DNA from: Delphinus delphis
Taxonomy: Eukaryota > Chordata > Mammalia > Artiodactyla > Delphinidae
Length of the DNA stretch: 64,000 nucleotides
Assembly: GCF_949987515.2 (NCBI RefSeq)
Contig: NC_082702.1
Location: forward strand, 48,329,600 to 48,393,599
Reading direction: 5' to 3'
Below are positions 21,038 through 33,241 of the stretch, piece after piece. Numbering within the stretch: position 1 is the first letter of the stretch; the number at the start of each line of letters is the position of its first letter. The translations under genes were made by a program, and so were the position numbers. The notes beneath the pieces are model-generated. The model ran no database searches and had not been told where the DNA came from. It saw only the letters and a list, made by a program, of their open reading frames with translations.

Positions 21038-21965
21038 GTGAAAATGAGACCACAAACACATAAGTTGAGCAAAATGAAAAGACAGAGAAACACGCAGCGG
21101 ATGAAGGAGCAAGGTAAAAACCCACCAGACCAAACAAATGAAGAGAAAATAGGCAGTCTACCTGAAAAAGAATTCAGAGTAATGATAGGAGAGATGATCC
21201 AAAATCTTGGAAATAGAACGGAGAAAATACAAGAAACATTGAACAAGGACCTAGAAGAACTAAAGAGCAAACAAACAATGATGAACAACACAATAAATGA
21301 TATTAAAAATTCTCTAGGAGGAATCAATAGCAGAATAACAGAGGCAAAAGAACGGATAAGTGACCTGGAAGATAAAATAGTGGAAATAACTACTGCAGAG
21401 CAGAATAAAGAAAAAAGAATGAAAAGAATTGAGGACAATCTCAGAGACCTCTGGGATAACATTAAATGCACCAACATTCGAATTATAGGGGTCCCAGAAG
21501 AAGAAGAGAAAAAGAAAGGGACTGAGAAAATATTTGAAGAGATCAAAGTTGAAAACTTCCCTAATATGGGAAAGGAAATAGTTAATCAAGTCCAGGAAGC
21601 ACAGAGAGTCCCATACAGGGTAAATCCAAGGAGAAACATGCCAAGACACATATTAATCAAACTATCAAAAATTAAATACAAGAAAAAATATTAAAAGCAG
21701 CAACAGAAAAGCAACAATTAACATACAAGGGAATCCCCATAAGGTTAACAGCCGATCTTTCAGCGGAAACTCTGCAAGCCAGAAGAGACTGGCAGGACAT
21801 ATTTAAAGTGATGAAGGAGAAAAACCTACAACCAAGATTACTCTACCCAGCAAGGATCTCATTCAGAGTCGACGGAAAATTAAAATCTTTACAGACAAGC
21901 AAAAGCGAAGAGAATTCAGCAACACCAAGCCAGCTTTACAAAAAATGCTAAAGGAACCCCTCTAG
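21038..21965 (+). pseudogene. L1 copy A ORF1 pseudogene (RNA-binding protein)
   Basis: The first 218 codons (21038-21694) show a basic N-terminus, a heptad-rich coiled coil (about residues 75-145, with the motifs SRITEAKERISDLEDK and RDLWDNIK) and the start of the RNA-recognition domain ([11 protein letters not shown]). The more likely natural start is the ATG at 21074, whose following residues match the copy B start. The frame ends at TAA 21692-21694 after an A-run. Homologous C-terminal sequence (SAETLQARRDWQDIFKVM) continues in another frame to about 21950. One shift is shared with copy B, and at least one more is private. Confidence 0.88.
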
Positions 21966-22023
21966 GCAGGAAACACAAGAGAAGGAAAAGACCTACAATA
22001 ACAAACCCAAGACAATTAAGAAA

Positions 22024-25000
22024 ATGGTAATAGGAACATACATATCGATAATTACCTTAAATGTTAATGGATTAAATGTGGCAACCAAAAGACAGAGACT
22101 GGTTGAATGGATACAAAAACAAGACAGGTATATATGCTGTCTACAAGAAACCCACTTCAGACCTAGGGACACATACAGACTGAAAGTGAGGGGATGGAAA
22201 AAGATATTCCATGCAAATGGAAATCAAGAGAAAGCTGCAGTAGCGATTCTCATATCAGACAAAATAGGCTTTAAAATAAAGACTATTACAAGACATAAAG
22301 AAGGACGCTACATAATGATCAGGGATCAATCCAAGAAGAAGATATAACAGTTGTAAATATTTATGCACACAACGTAGGAGCACCTCAATACATAAGGCAA
22401 ATGCTAACAGCCATAAAAGGGGAAATTGACAGTAACACAATCATAGTAGGGGACTTTAACAACCCACTTGCAACAATGGACAGATCATCCAAAATGAAAA
22501 TAAGTAAGGAAACACAAGCTTTAAATGATACGTTAAAAAAGATGGACTCAATTGATATTTATAGGACATTCCATCCAAAACAACAGAATACACATTCTTC
22601 TCAAGTGCTCATGGAACATTCTCCAGGATAGATCATATCTTGGGTCACAAATCAAGCCTTGGTAAATTTAAGAAAATTGAAATCACATCAAGTAACTTTT
22701 CTAACCACAACGCTATGAGACTAAATATCAATTACAGGAAAAAAATCTGTAAAAAATACAAACACATGGAGGCTAAACAATACACTACTTAATAACCAAG
22801 AGAACCCTGAAGAAATCAAAGAGGAAATCAAAAAATACCTAGAAACAAATGACAATGAAAACACGACAACCCAAAACCTATGGGATGCAGCAAACGCAGT
22901 TCTAAGAGGAAAGTATATAGCAATACAATCTTACCTCAAGAAACAAGAAATATCTCAAATAAACAACCTCACCTTACACCTAAAGCAATTAGAGAAAAAA
23001 GAACAAAAAAACCCCAAAGTTAGCAGAAGGAAAGAAATCATAAAGATCAGATCAGAAATAAATGAAAAAGAAATGAAGGAAACAATAGCAAAGATCAATA
23101 AAACTAAAAGCTGGTTCTTCGAGAAGATAAACAAAATTGATAAACCATTAGCCAGATTCATCATGAAAAAAAGGGAGAAGACTCAAATCAATAGAATTAG
23201 AAATGAAAAAGGAGAAGTAACTGACACTTCAAAAATACAAAGGATCATGAGAGATTACTAGAAGCAATGATATGCCAATAAAATAGACAATCTGGAAGAA
23301 ATGGACAAATTCTTAGAGAAGCACAACCTTCTGAAACAGAACCAGGAAGAAACCAAAAATATAAACAGACCAATCACAAGCACTGACACTGAAACTGTGA
23401 TAAAAAATCTTCCAAGAAACAAAAGCCCAGGACCAGATGGCTTCACAGGCTAATTCTATCGAACATTTAGAGAAGAGCTAACACCTATCCTTCTCAAACT
23501 CTTCCAAAATACAGCTGAGGGAGGAACACTCCCAAACTCATTCTACGAGGCCACCATCACCCTGATGCCAAAACCAGACAAACATCTCACAAAGAAAGAA
23601 AACGACAGGCCAATATCACTGATGCACATAGATGCAAAAATCCTCAACAAAATACTAGCAAACAGAATCCAACAGCACATTAAAAGGATCAACCACCTGG
23701 GGTTTATCCCAGGAATGCAAGGATTCTTCAATATATGCAAATCAATCAATGTGATAAACCATACTGACAAACTGAAGGAGAAAAACCATATGATCATCTC
23801 AATAGATGTAGAAAAAGCTTTCGACAAAATTCAACACCCATTTATGATAAAAACCTTCCAGAAGGTAGGCATAGAGAGAATTTACCTCAACATAATAAAG
23901 GCCATATATGACAAATCCACAGCCAACATCATTCTCAATGGTGAGAAACTGAAACCACTTCCTCTAAGATCAGGAACAAGACAAGGTTGCCCATTCTCAC
24001 CACTATTATTAAACATAGTTTTGGAAGTTTTAGACACAGCAATCAGAGAAGAAAAAGAAATAAAAGGAATACAACTCAGAAAAGAAGAAGTAAAGCTGTC
24101 ACTGTTTGCAGATGACATGATACTCTACATAGAGAATCCTAATGACGCTAACAGAAAACTACTAGAGCTAATCAATGATTTACTTTGGTAAAGTAGCAGG
24201 ATACAAAATTAATGCACAGAAATCTCCTGCATTCCTATACACTAATGATGAAAAATCTGAAAGAGAAATTAAGGAAACACTCCCATTTACCATTGCAACA
24301 AAAAGAATAAAATACCTAGGAATAAGCCTACCTAAGGAGACAAAAGACCTGCATGCAGAAAACTGTAAGACACTGATGAAAGAAATTAAAGATGATACAA
24401 ACAGATGGAGAGATATACCATATTCTTGGACTGGAACAATCAACGTTGTGAAAATGACTATACTACCCAAGGCAATCTATAGATTCAATGCAATCCCTAT
24501 CAAACTACCAATTGTATTTTTCACAGAACCACAACAAAAAATTTCACAATTTGTATGGAAACACAAAACAGTCCAAATAGCCAAAGCAATCTTGAGAAAG
24601 AAAAACGGAGCTGGAGGAATCAGGCTCCCTGACTTCAGACTATAATACAAAGCTACAGTAATCATGACAGTATGGTACTGGCATAAAAACAGAAATATAG
24701 ATCAATGGAACAGGATAGAAAGCCCAAAGATAAACCCATACACATATGATCACCTTATCTTTGATAAAGGAGACAAGAATATACAATGGAGAAAAAACAG
24801 CCTGTTCAATAAGTGGTGCTGGGAAGACTGGACAGCTACATGTAAAAGAATGAAATTAGAACACTCCCTAACACCATACACAAAAATAAATTCAAAATGG
24901 ATTAAAGACCTAAATGTAAGGCCAGACACCCTAAAACTCTCAGAGGAAAACATAGGAAAAACACTCTTTGACAAATCACAGCAAGATCCGTTTTGACCCA

Positions 25001-25775
25001 CCTTCTACAGAAATGGATAAAAAAACCCAAAAATAAACAAATGGGACCTAATGAAATTTAAAAGCTTGTGCACAGCAAAGGAAACCATAAACAAGACAAA
25101 AAGACAACCCTCTGAATGGGAGAAAATATTTGCAAATGAAGCAACAGACAAAGGATTAATCTCCAAAATGTACAAGCAGCTCATGTAGCTCAATATCAAG
25201 AAAACAAAGAACCCAATCCAAAAATGGGCAGAAGACCTAAATAAACATTTCTCCAAAGAAGATATACAGATTGCCAACAAACACATGGAAGAATGCTCAA
25301 CATCATTAATCATTAGAGAAATGTAAATCAAAACTACAATGAGGTATCATCTCACACCAGTCAGAATGGCCATCATCAAAAAATCTAGAAACAATAAATG
25401 CTGGAGAGGGTGTGGAGAAAAGGGAACACTCTTGCACTGCTGGTGGGAATGTAAATTGACACAGCCACTATGGAGAACAGTATGGAGGTTCCTACAAAGC
25501 TAAAAATAGAACTACTATATGACCTAGCAATTCCACTACTGGGCATATACCTTGAGAAAACCATAATTCAAAAAGAGTCATGTACCACAATGTTCATTGC
25601 AGCACTGTTTACAATAGCCAGGACATGGAAGCAACCTAAGTGTCCATCAACAGATGAATGGATAAAGAAGATGTGGCACATATACACAATGGAATATTGC
25701 TCAGCCATAAAAAGAAACGAAATTGAGTTTTTTTGTAGTGAGGGGGATGGACCTAGAGTCTGTCATATAGAGTGA
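22024..25775 (+). pseudogene. L1 copy A ORF2 pseudogene (endonuclease and reverse transcriptase)
   Basis: The start region (22024-22347) encodes the endonuclease N-terminus with TLNVNGLN and the catalytic QETHF motif. The RT palm lies at 23565-24191, with [16 protein letters not shown] and the LFADDMILY catalytic box. The C-terminal part runs to about 25775 and includes the Cys-rich WWEC segment. At least five frameshifts (near 22330, 22580, 23260, 24185 and 24655) and several stops break it. It cannot make a full protein. Confidence 0.9.
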
Positions 25776-26200
25776 AGGAAGTCAGAAGGAGAAAAACAAA
25801 TAATGTATGCTAACACATATATATGGAATCAAAGGGAAAAAAAGTGGTTATCAGGAACCAAGGGGCAGCACAAGAATAAAGACACAAATGTAGAGAATGG
25901 ACTTGAGGACACGGGGATGGGGAAGGGTAAGCTGGGATGAAGTGAGAGAGTGGCACTGACATATATAGAGTACCAAATGTAAAATAGATAGCTAGTGGGA
26001 AGCAGCTGCATTGCACAGGGAGATCAGCTCGGTGCTTTGTGACCACCTAGAGGGGTGGGATAGGGAGGGTGGGAGGGAGACGCAAGAGGGAGGAGATATG
26101 GGGATATACGTATATGTATAGCTGATTCACTTTGTTATAAAGCAGAAACTAACACACCACTGTAAAGCAATTATATTCCAGTAAAATGTTAAATATATAT
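25776..26200 (+). other. L1 copy A 3' UTR with G-rich tract
   Basis: GTGAGAGAGTGGCACTGAC and GCTAGTGGGAAGCAGCTGC are followed by a polypurine tract with five G runs at 26052-26077 and by TGATTCACTTTGTTATA. L1 families commonly carry a G-rich polypurine tract in the 3' UTR. Confidence 0.8.
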
Positions 26201-26209
26201 ATATATAAT
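26193..26209. repeat. (TA)n tail of L1 copy A
   Basis: The poly(A) tail position now holds AAATATATATATATATAA. Confidence 0.75.
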
Positions 26210-26499
26210 TCCATCTCCAAAAAATATAGCCTCTGGTGTAAAATGAATGCTGTATTTAGTTGAATGTCTCTTTTTGCCTCAAAGTGATGGTTTCTTGTTG
26301 TATTGTTCCTGTGAAACACTTTGGTGCGTCTTAAAATTATATTTTTCACTTTACTTCATACATATATTAAGATTTAATTTTCTTTTTTTTTGGCAAGAAA
26401 CATTAAAGTTGCTTGAGAAATGATTCATTGAAAGCAATTACAAATAATCTTTGAGAATAACCAACAGGCTGTCAGGCTGGTTGTGCTGTAGTCCATCTT

Positions 26500-26910
26500 T
26501 CAGAGGTGAACAGAATCTTTCCTCGTGTTTCAATTTACACGCATGTTTTGGCAGAATACTATCAATACATCAGTGATATCTTGTCCTTCTTCGCGGATCG
26601 TACCATGAGGCACCCGTCACTTCCTCTTATTAATGGTCATGCTAACTTTGATCATTTGGTTAAAGTGATGCCCACCAGATTTCTCTACCTAAAAGGTGTT
26701 CTGTTCCTATTTTTACTAATAAGTGGCCTGTGGTGAGAAATTTTGATACTGCATTAATGTCCTGTTGAAGTTTTCACCTAAGGGTTGTAACAACCGTTGA
26801 TACGTTGTTATTAGTTCTATGTTATTTTCAAGATGGTGGCTTTTCTGTAGTCCTCCTACATTTATAGAATTGTCATTCTACTGAAAGAAAGCTTTCCCTC
26901 TCCTCGCGTT
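26500..26910 (-). repeat. Old LINE-1 (L1M type) interior
   Basis: CTTCCTCTTATTAATGGTCATGC, TTGATCATTTGGTTAAAGTG, GCCCACCAGATTTCTC and CATTCTACTGAAAGAAAGC occur in the same order as in the better-preserved copy at 41420-41985, where related words are found. Confidence 0.65.
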
Positions 26911-27420
26911 TGTCTTTTTGTTGATGTTGTTCAATAATGAAAGAACCCTTTTGTAAAGAGGGGCTAATATTATTATTCTGACAGATTTTAAAAGCATGAG
27001 CCACAAAAATCCGTGATGTTTGATGCCAGTCCCTCAGGAAATTTGGTGCAAGAACCTGTGCCAAGCAGAGTGCACTTGAAGATTATTGGCACAAACTCCT
27101 TTCCATTTCTTGGTGCACATTTGGTTGGCACATGGAAGGCTTTTTCAGTGAGTGCCAGCTCTTGAAACATTTGCATGACCTGCGAAGAATATGCCAGAAA
27201 TGTGGAGAGGCAGAGGATTCCCAGTTGGAAACCCCACATTCAGAATTGTGCTTTTCTGTGTCTGGGTCTGTATGTGGCTACTGATAAGAGGAGATGATGC
27301 CCTGCTTTTCTCAGCCAGGGAACCAACATGTTTCTCTTTCCAGTTCTGACCAGTTACCTCTGTATTTTAAATACGAATTTACAAATATAAATATATATGT
27401 TAATTAAATCTATTTAAAAG

Positions 27421-27425
27421 CTCTT

Positions 27426-27458
<33 letters not shown>

Positions 27459-27477
27459 TTGTGTGTGTGTGTGTGTG
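27421..27477. repeat. (TA)n(TG)n compound microsatellite
   Basis: A TA-rich run is followed by (GT)8-9. It occupies the A-tail position of the adjoining minus-strand SINE and probably grew from that tail. Confidence 0.9.
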
Positions 27478-27667
27478 GTCCGCGGGCCTCTCACTGTTGT
27501 GGCCTCTCCTGTTGCGGAGCACAGGCTCGGACGCGCAGGCTCAGCAGCCATGGCCCACGGGCCCAGCCGCTCTGCCGCATGTGGCATCCTCCCGGACTGG
27601 GGCATGAACCCGTGTCCCCTGCATTGGCAGGCGGACTCTCAACCACTGCGCCACCAGGGAAGCCCCT
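27431..27667 (-). repeat. CHR-1-type tRNA-derived SINE
   Basis: GGCCTCTCACTGTTGTGGCC, GCAGCCATGGCCCACGGGCC, ATGAACCCGTGTCCCCTGC and CCACCAGGGAAGCCC define the copy. The TSD AAAGCTCTTTATAT at 27417-27430 and 27668-27681 is perfect over 14 bp, which suggests a recent insertion. Confidence 0.96.
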
Positions 27668-27689
27668 AAAGCTCTTTATATTTTTAGAT

Positions 27690-28950
27690 GCTTTGACTTA
27701 ACAGTGTTTTGCAAACTTTCTAGCTTTATAAAAGTCTTTTGATTGTGACAACTGAACAATTATATAAGGTATAAATAATAGCTTACCCTTTGTATATTTT
27801 ACATGAATTTAGTTGCCCTCAAACTCTAGAAGCAGCTAGAGTTACTGGCATCAAATCTCGACTTATTGGATGATGTCTTCAATTTTCTCATAGAAAATAT
27901 TTTTTATACACCATGAAAGTAGGATGAATATTAGGAAGAGTGCATTTTGCTAAAAAGTAACCTCCCTTATAAACACAAAAGGTTATTTTTTTTTAAGTTT
28001 TAAAATAAACATCCAGGCTAAACTATGTATGGTTTTATCAACTAAGGCAGATGAAATATATTTTGAAATCAGCAAGGAAGATTTTTAGATAGTTGTTTGT
28101 TTTCTTTCCTAAGGATGATAGCTCTGCAGTCTAGAAATATGCAACGTAAAAGTCATCCTTATTTAGCCTTGAAACTTCAATAGAGACATAATATACGCTA
28201 GTAGTTAAAAGATAGCAACTTAGCATGGGAGCCAGCTGAATGGAAGAGTGAGAAATGAACCAAATCCAGTTTAGAGATACTAAGTAGATGACGATGACTT
28301 CTGTTATGAATACAGATTCCCCCACCAGCCTCTGAATGTCCACCCTGTTGATGAAGGGTTTGAAGTGAATCATTATCCAAGTCAAAGATGGCCATGAGAA
28401 AATAAAGAAGGAAACAAAATTATGTAGCAATTTGTTTCGACAATATTTTGCTTTTCCAGCTCCTCACGTCTATGAAATCCCTCACAGAATACAGAACAAT
28501 GCAAAGGAGAGGAACAAGTTACATTTCAGAGGTGTGGAATCAGCGTGTTTTGTCTATCATGGGAACGAAATGATATACAGGATGATTATCCGGCACGGTT
28601 AAGTTTCTTAAGTGATAGGAACTACCATTTCACCAAGGCAAGTTCATTACAGCAATGACTCCAAAAGTGGACAGATCATTTTCCACGACTACATTAGCCA
28701 CTCTGCAGAAACTCAGCCATTTATTCTATTGTGTGTAAAGGCAGGTCTGGTCAAGGTGTGTTTATCATCCACTGGCAGAGACATCCTCTACGTAACCTCA
28801 AGATGCAAATTCATTTGTAATTGAAAACTGCCCAATGCCAAATGAAAAGAAAGCAAATTTGTTTTGTGAGTGTTCCAAATATAATAGTCTTCCAAAATAT
28901 TCATGGCTAGAGAGCACTGGATTCCATGGTAATATCCTGATGCTAGAGAA
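27690..28950. other. Unassigned intergenic sequence
   Basis: No exon or repeat can be named. Frames at 28131-28430 (minus) and 28612-28824 (plus) have no recognised motif. Confidence 0.4.
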
Positions 28951-28954
28951 TTAT

Positions 28955-29145
28955 AGTAATAAGAACAGCAAATATTATTGACCATTTTACTATATACCAG
29001 GCTCTGTCCTAAGCTTTCTGAAGACCGAAATTTATGAATTTCTCCCAATAACTCTTTTGTGTTAGGATCTAGATTCCAAGTAAAAAATCTGAGGTTTAAG
29101 AAGGCTAGGTTATGTACCCAAGGTCATTCAGGAAAACTAAATTTT
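28955..29145 (-). repeat. MIR SINE
   Basis: TATTGACCATTTTACTATATACCAGG, GTCCTAAGCTTTCTG, AATCTGAGGTTTAAGAAGGC and TGTACCCAAGGTCATTCAGG form a reverse MIR with divergence. Confidence 0.75.
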
Positions 29146-29149
29146 CATA

Positions 29150-30950
29150 TTTGTAACTGCCAAGGTAACTGATAAAACATGTTAAATGAATACGCATCTA
29201 TTTCTTCTTTTTTCCTAAAAATTAACCTATGTATTTAAGATGCCAACATCTAGTTATTTTTTCGTTGCATACAGTCTGGAAAATAAAAACAAACATTTGT
29301 TTACAACTTCAGAATTCACTAATACGTGACAGTGGACAAAAAAAGCACTCCTGTCGACAAAGAAACATCCCAGCGTTTGTGTAGAGATCTATTAAGTTAC
29401 AGCAGTAGCTGTGGAGCTCATTTTTAGCTTTCATGGTTTTTCAGACATATCATGCTTCACACCACACTGTGGCATCCACTTCAAGGTTTTTTTGTCTTTT
29501 TTTTCTTCAGTATATTATCCTTTAACGTTGATTTGTGTTAAGAACTATGCAGTACACATTAATTTAGTAGCTTTCCTTTCATTTTGTTAAAGTGTCCCTG
29601 GTGATTTTGGTAAGATGTATATACGAATAAATACATGCAAAAAAAGAAATATGTATAAAGTATACAGACGTAAAGTAAACAGATGCTTCTCAAGGAATGA
29701 TACAAAACATGTTTTCCTCCTCTGTTGTACAAATCAGAATGAAGTTTTGTAGATACTGTGTTTATTTTCTTCACACAAGAACAATGTTTGGGGTGTGAAT
29801 ATATCTGAGAATTCACCTTTGTATGTATAATGTGTTTGTATGGGTAAGTGTTCCTCACAAGTTCTTGTTTCATTTGTATAAAGCTGCTGTACTTGTCTTT
29901 TCTTAATCAAGAACTTCCTGTGGGGTATTTTGCTTCTTTTCCTGAGATTTTTTTCACCAGTTAAGATTCTTTCATTTAAGTTATGGAGGAAAAGAAAACA
30001 AGGGCAAACAGAGAGACTAATGTGTTCCAAGGACAGAAATAGTGGAAGAATGGTAGGTAAGATTACTGGCAAAATTTAATTTCAAGGCCAATAATATTTT
30101 TTTAAACTTCTAATTCATTTTGTTTCACTAACTAGGAAACTGAGACCCTAGGATGTTGAGGTTAGTTTCATAAGATATCAAAGCTCAGTACTGTGGTTAA
30201 CACTGAGGACACTCAGGACTTCAAAATTCAAATTCAGATTTGAATTTCCTCCTTGTAAAATGAAGAAAGGAAAATGTATGTCACCCACTGAGGTCTACTT
30301 CAGATGCATCAAAAGGCTGAGAGTCACAGACTTAATTTTATATTACATCAACAACTTTATAAATGACAGAATACTACTGAATATGTTTCATTGTCAGACC
30401 TGTCCTTAGTTCTTTGTAGAGAATATGCTTCTCCACAGTCCCTAGAAGAGGTATTCCTATTTTTCCCATGATTCCACCTTCCTCTCCATGATCCTGGTCA
30501 TGGATGATCACAAAGGGATGGACACCTGATCACTGATAGACAGTCCTGTTTCCTTTCTTTGTTCTATAAACTTGCCTGGGGTAACCACAGCAAACTCATG
30601 TACAGAGAAGCAGAGAGTGCAGAGAGACCAGAAGGTTCCGGATGGACTGACTAGAGAGCAGAGCTGCCCCAACCTCACTATAGCCCTTGTTTCTAGGGAC
30701 CAGACCACTCAAGGCCAGGAAAGGTTTTTATTCTGTCCTTAGATTCTACAGGTTCTCCTTACCATAAAGATTTTCTTCATTGTATAGAATTTGGGTAGAA
30801 TTGGAGTCTTCCTTTTACTAGAACCAAAATGAAAGCCCCCAGCATATTTCATGGGTGAGTTCTGTATTCAGTGAATAAAACTCCATGGTAAAATAAATAA
30901 AATCCCAGAATCACTTACTTATCCATTCATTTTACACATTTTGATATAAA
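29150..30950. other. Unassigned intergenic sequence
   Basis: I see only weak MIR-like words near 30130 (AACTAGGAAACTGAGACCC). There is no coding signal. Confidence 0.4.
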
Positions 30951-30954
30951 AACA

Positions 30955-31332
30955 CGAGCACCTCATATATTCTAGGCATTTTTCAGGGTCTGTGGATACA
31001 GTAACCAACAAAATGGACACATATCTTTGTCCTCATGAAGCTTGCACTTCAGTGGGGAAGATAGGTAATAAGTAAGAAGACTATAAAAGAAGTAATAGAT
31101 GTTAATGATGTCTTCTAAGGAGGAAAATTAATATAAGGGAGAAGACAGCAAAATTCAGGTTGGAGGTGGTTATAATAGTCTATGAAGTGTCCAGAGGAGC
31201 CTTTATGTGACAAAAGGACACCTGAAGAAGACAAGGGAGTGGGGCCGAGAGGACAGCTGACGGCAGAGAATTCACAGGTGGAAATAAGTAAAAAGGATTT
31301 TAGGTGGAAGCGTGACTAGCAATGATGTAGAG
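30955..31332 (-). repeat. LINE L2, left part
   Basis: GTGGATACAGTAACCAACAAAATGG, CCTCATGAAGCTTGCACTTCAGTGGGG and GGAGCCTTTATGTGAC follow the reverse L2 3' end. The copy continues after the L1 insertion at 33100. The order of the two parts fits a single split L2. Confidence 0.8.
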
Positions 31333-31340
31333 TAGTGAGG

Positions 31341-33091
31341 GGAGGCTTTGGTTTCCCATTCCACACGTAAGGACCTTGAGGTCACCACGCCGTCCTAACA
31401 ACAAGTAAAAAGCTGAACAGACTGGAAAAATCAACTGATCTTGGACTTTCTGGATCCATAAGAGAGGTGAGGACACTCTTATGGACCCAGGAGCCAAGCC
31501 CCTCCCCAACCAAGACTGGAGAAAGAGACCGGCAAGTGACTGGGGGCTGCCCCTGGCTTCCCAGAGCAGAGATGTATAAGCCACTGTGCGAACAAGGGAC
31601 TGCGTTGGGAAGCCTGAACTGTGACTGTTGAGTTTCTGGAGGCTCAGTGTGGACCAGTCTGCGTTAGAACTCCTGGGGGACCCGGTTGTTAGGGCACCCC
31701 CTACAAAGTGGTGAGATTTACCTCCTGGAGCTCAACCGGGCTCCCACAGGAAATATCAGAAAAGTATTTCTGATACGTAGAAAGGAAGGAAGTATCAAAT
31801 ATTCCTTTTCCCTCCCCTCCTCCAGCACGGGGAGGGGAAAGGAATCACTTTGAAATACGCTCAAGCACTCTGTTCTTAACAGGCTTGCTCTCAGAAGAAA
31901 CTACTGAACCAGAGTCTGACCTGCTGAGGTATATTACCAGAGCCCCACTGACCTGGGGAAGGGCAACTCCCAACTCCAGCCCTCTCCAGCCATCCTGTCC
32001 CACCTAAGGGGGGAGGGAAAAAAACTGAGCGGCACTCGTGAGGTTCACAGCCCAGAGGCACAGGCTTACGAAAAGAATGAGACCCATGGTAGGGCTATAG
32101 ACACTTCCCTTCCCCCTACTCCCCTCCATCACAGAACTAAAGGCCTATTTACAGCAGCTCCTTTTAACCCGCTATCATGTCAGGCTATCAAGAAAAAATC
32201 CAAAGGCATATCAAAAGACAAAAAACACAATATGAAGAGACAGAGCTAGCATCAGAACCAGATGTGGCAGGGATGTTGGAATTATCTGACTGGGAATACA
32301 GAACAACTAAGATTGATATTCTAAGGGCTCTATTAGATCAAGTGGACAACATGCAAGAACAGAAGGGCAATGGAAGTAGAGAGACGGAACTCCTAAAGAA
32401 TGAACCCAAAACAAGTGCTACACATAAAATAAACTGTAACCAAGATGAATAATGCCTTTGATGGGCTTACTAGTAGACTGAACACAGCTGAGAAAAGAAC
32501 CTCTGAGCTGAAGGACATCTCAACAGAATCTTTCAAACTGAAAAGCAAAGAGAACAAACACTGAAAGAAAAAGAAACAAACAACAACAACAAAAAGAAGA
32601 GAATGTCCAAGGACTGTGAGGCAACTATAAAAGGTACTCATATTACCATGAAGGGGTATAATGTTATCTGAAACTGGATGTCGGTAAGTTGTACATCGTA
32701 CACTCTAGTGCAACCACTAAAAAAAGTGAGAAAAGAAGTATAACTGATGTACAAAGAAGGGACAGAAAATGGAATCATAAATTTCTCAAAACTACAAAAG
32801 GCAGAAAAAGAGTGGAAGACAAAAATAGGAACAAGGCAACAGGGAAACAAATAGAAGACAGTAATGAATATGGTGAATAGTAATCCAACTCTATCAACAT
32901 AACACTGTGTCAGTATCAATAACCACTCTGGATGTCAATGGTCTAAATGCACCAATTAGAAGAGACTGCCTAAGTGGATCAAAACACATGTCCCAACTAT
33001 ATGTTGTCTACAAGAAACCTACTTTAAAGACATATATAAAGATACATATAAATAGGTTTAAAGTAAATAAATGGAGAAAAATATGCTAAAA
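31341..33091 (+). repeat. Old LINE-1 5' half, prematurely ended
   Basis: The copy is 1,751 bp: 5' UTR, ORF1 N-terminal part, a spacer region and the start of the endonuclease (TTLDVNGLNAPI). It stops at AAAA (33088-33091), 16 bp after AATAAA (33066-33071). TAGTGAGG at 31333-31340 and 33092-33099 is the TSD. The RT, C-terminus and normal 3' UTR are absent. Confidence 0.85.
32177..32640 (+). pseudogene. ORF1 remnant of the old L1
   Basis: The 91-codon frame 32177-32452 begins MSGYQEKIQ and contains the coiled-coil sequence LRALLDQVDNMQEQKGN. The homology continues in another frame (FDGLTSRLNTAEKRTSELKD) to about 32570. The RNA-recognition part breaks off near 32640. It is a dead copy. Confidence 0.8.
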
Positions 33092-33099
33092 TAGTGAGG

Positions 33100-33215
33100 T
33101 GATCGGGTGGCTAGAGTGAAGTGTGCTTGAGGAGGGTGGAGAATAGAGGTCCCAGAGGCAACACGTAGCCAAATTATGTAGAACTTTGTTTTCAGGTCTC
33201 TTAATTAAAAAAAAA
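33100..33215 (-). repeat. LINE L2, right part
   Basis: GGGTGGCTAGAGTGAAGTG, GAGAATAGAGGTCCCAGAGGC and AAATTATGTAGAACTTTG continue the L2 from 31332 in the correct order. Confidence 0.75.
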
Positions 33216-33241
33216 AAAGTTATTGGTAACAATGCAAACAA

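Larger units (their letters stand above)
19051..26200 (+). mobile_element. Near-full-length LINE-1, copy A
   Basis: The copy is about 7.15 kb. It starts with GACCTTCAAGATGGCGGAAG and contains a 2-kb 5' UTR, ORF1, ORF2, a 3' UTR and an end at TTCCAGTAAAATGTTAAA. The normal AATAAA is mutated to AGTAAA, and the tail has become (TA)n. LINE-1 moves by target-primed reverse transcription using ORF1p (RNA binding) and ORF2p (endonuclease and RT). Several frameshifts break both ORFs, so the copy is dead. A weak TSD candidate is ATAAAATTC (19039-19047) against ATATAATTC (26203-26211). It is closely related to copy B at 55091-62561. Confidence 0.93.
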
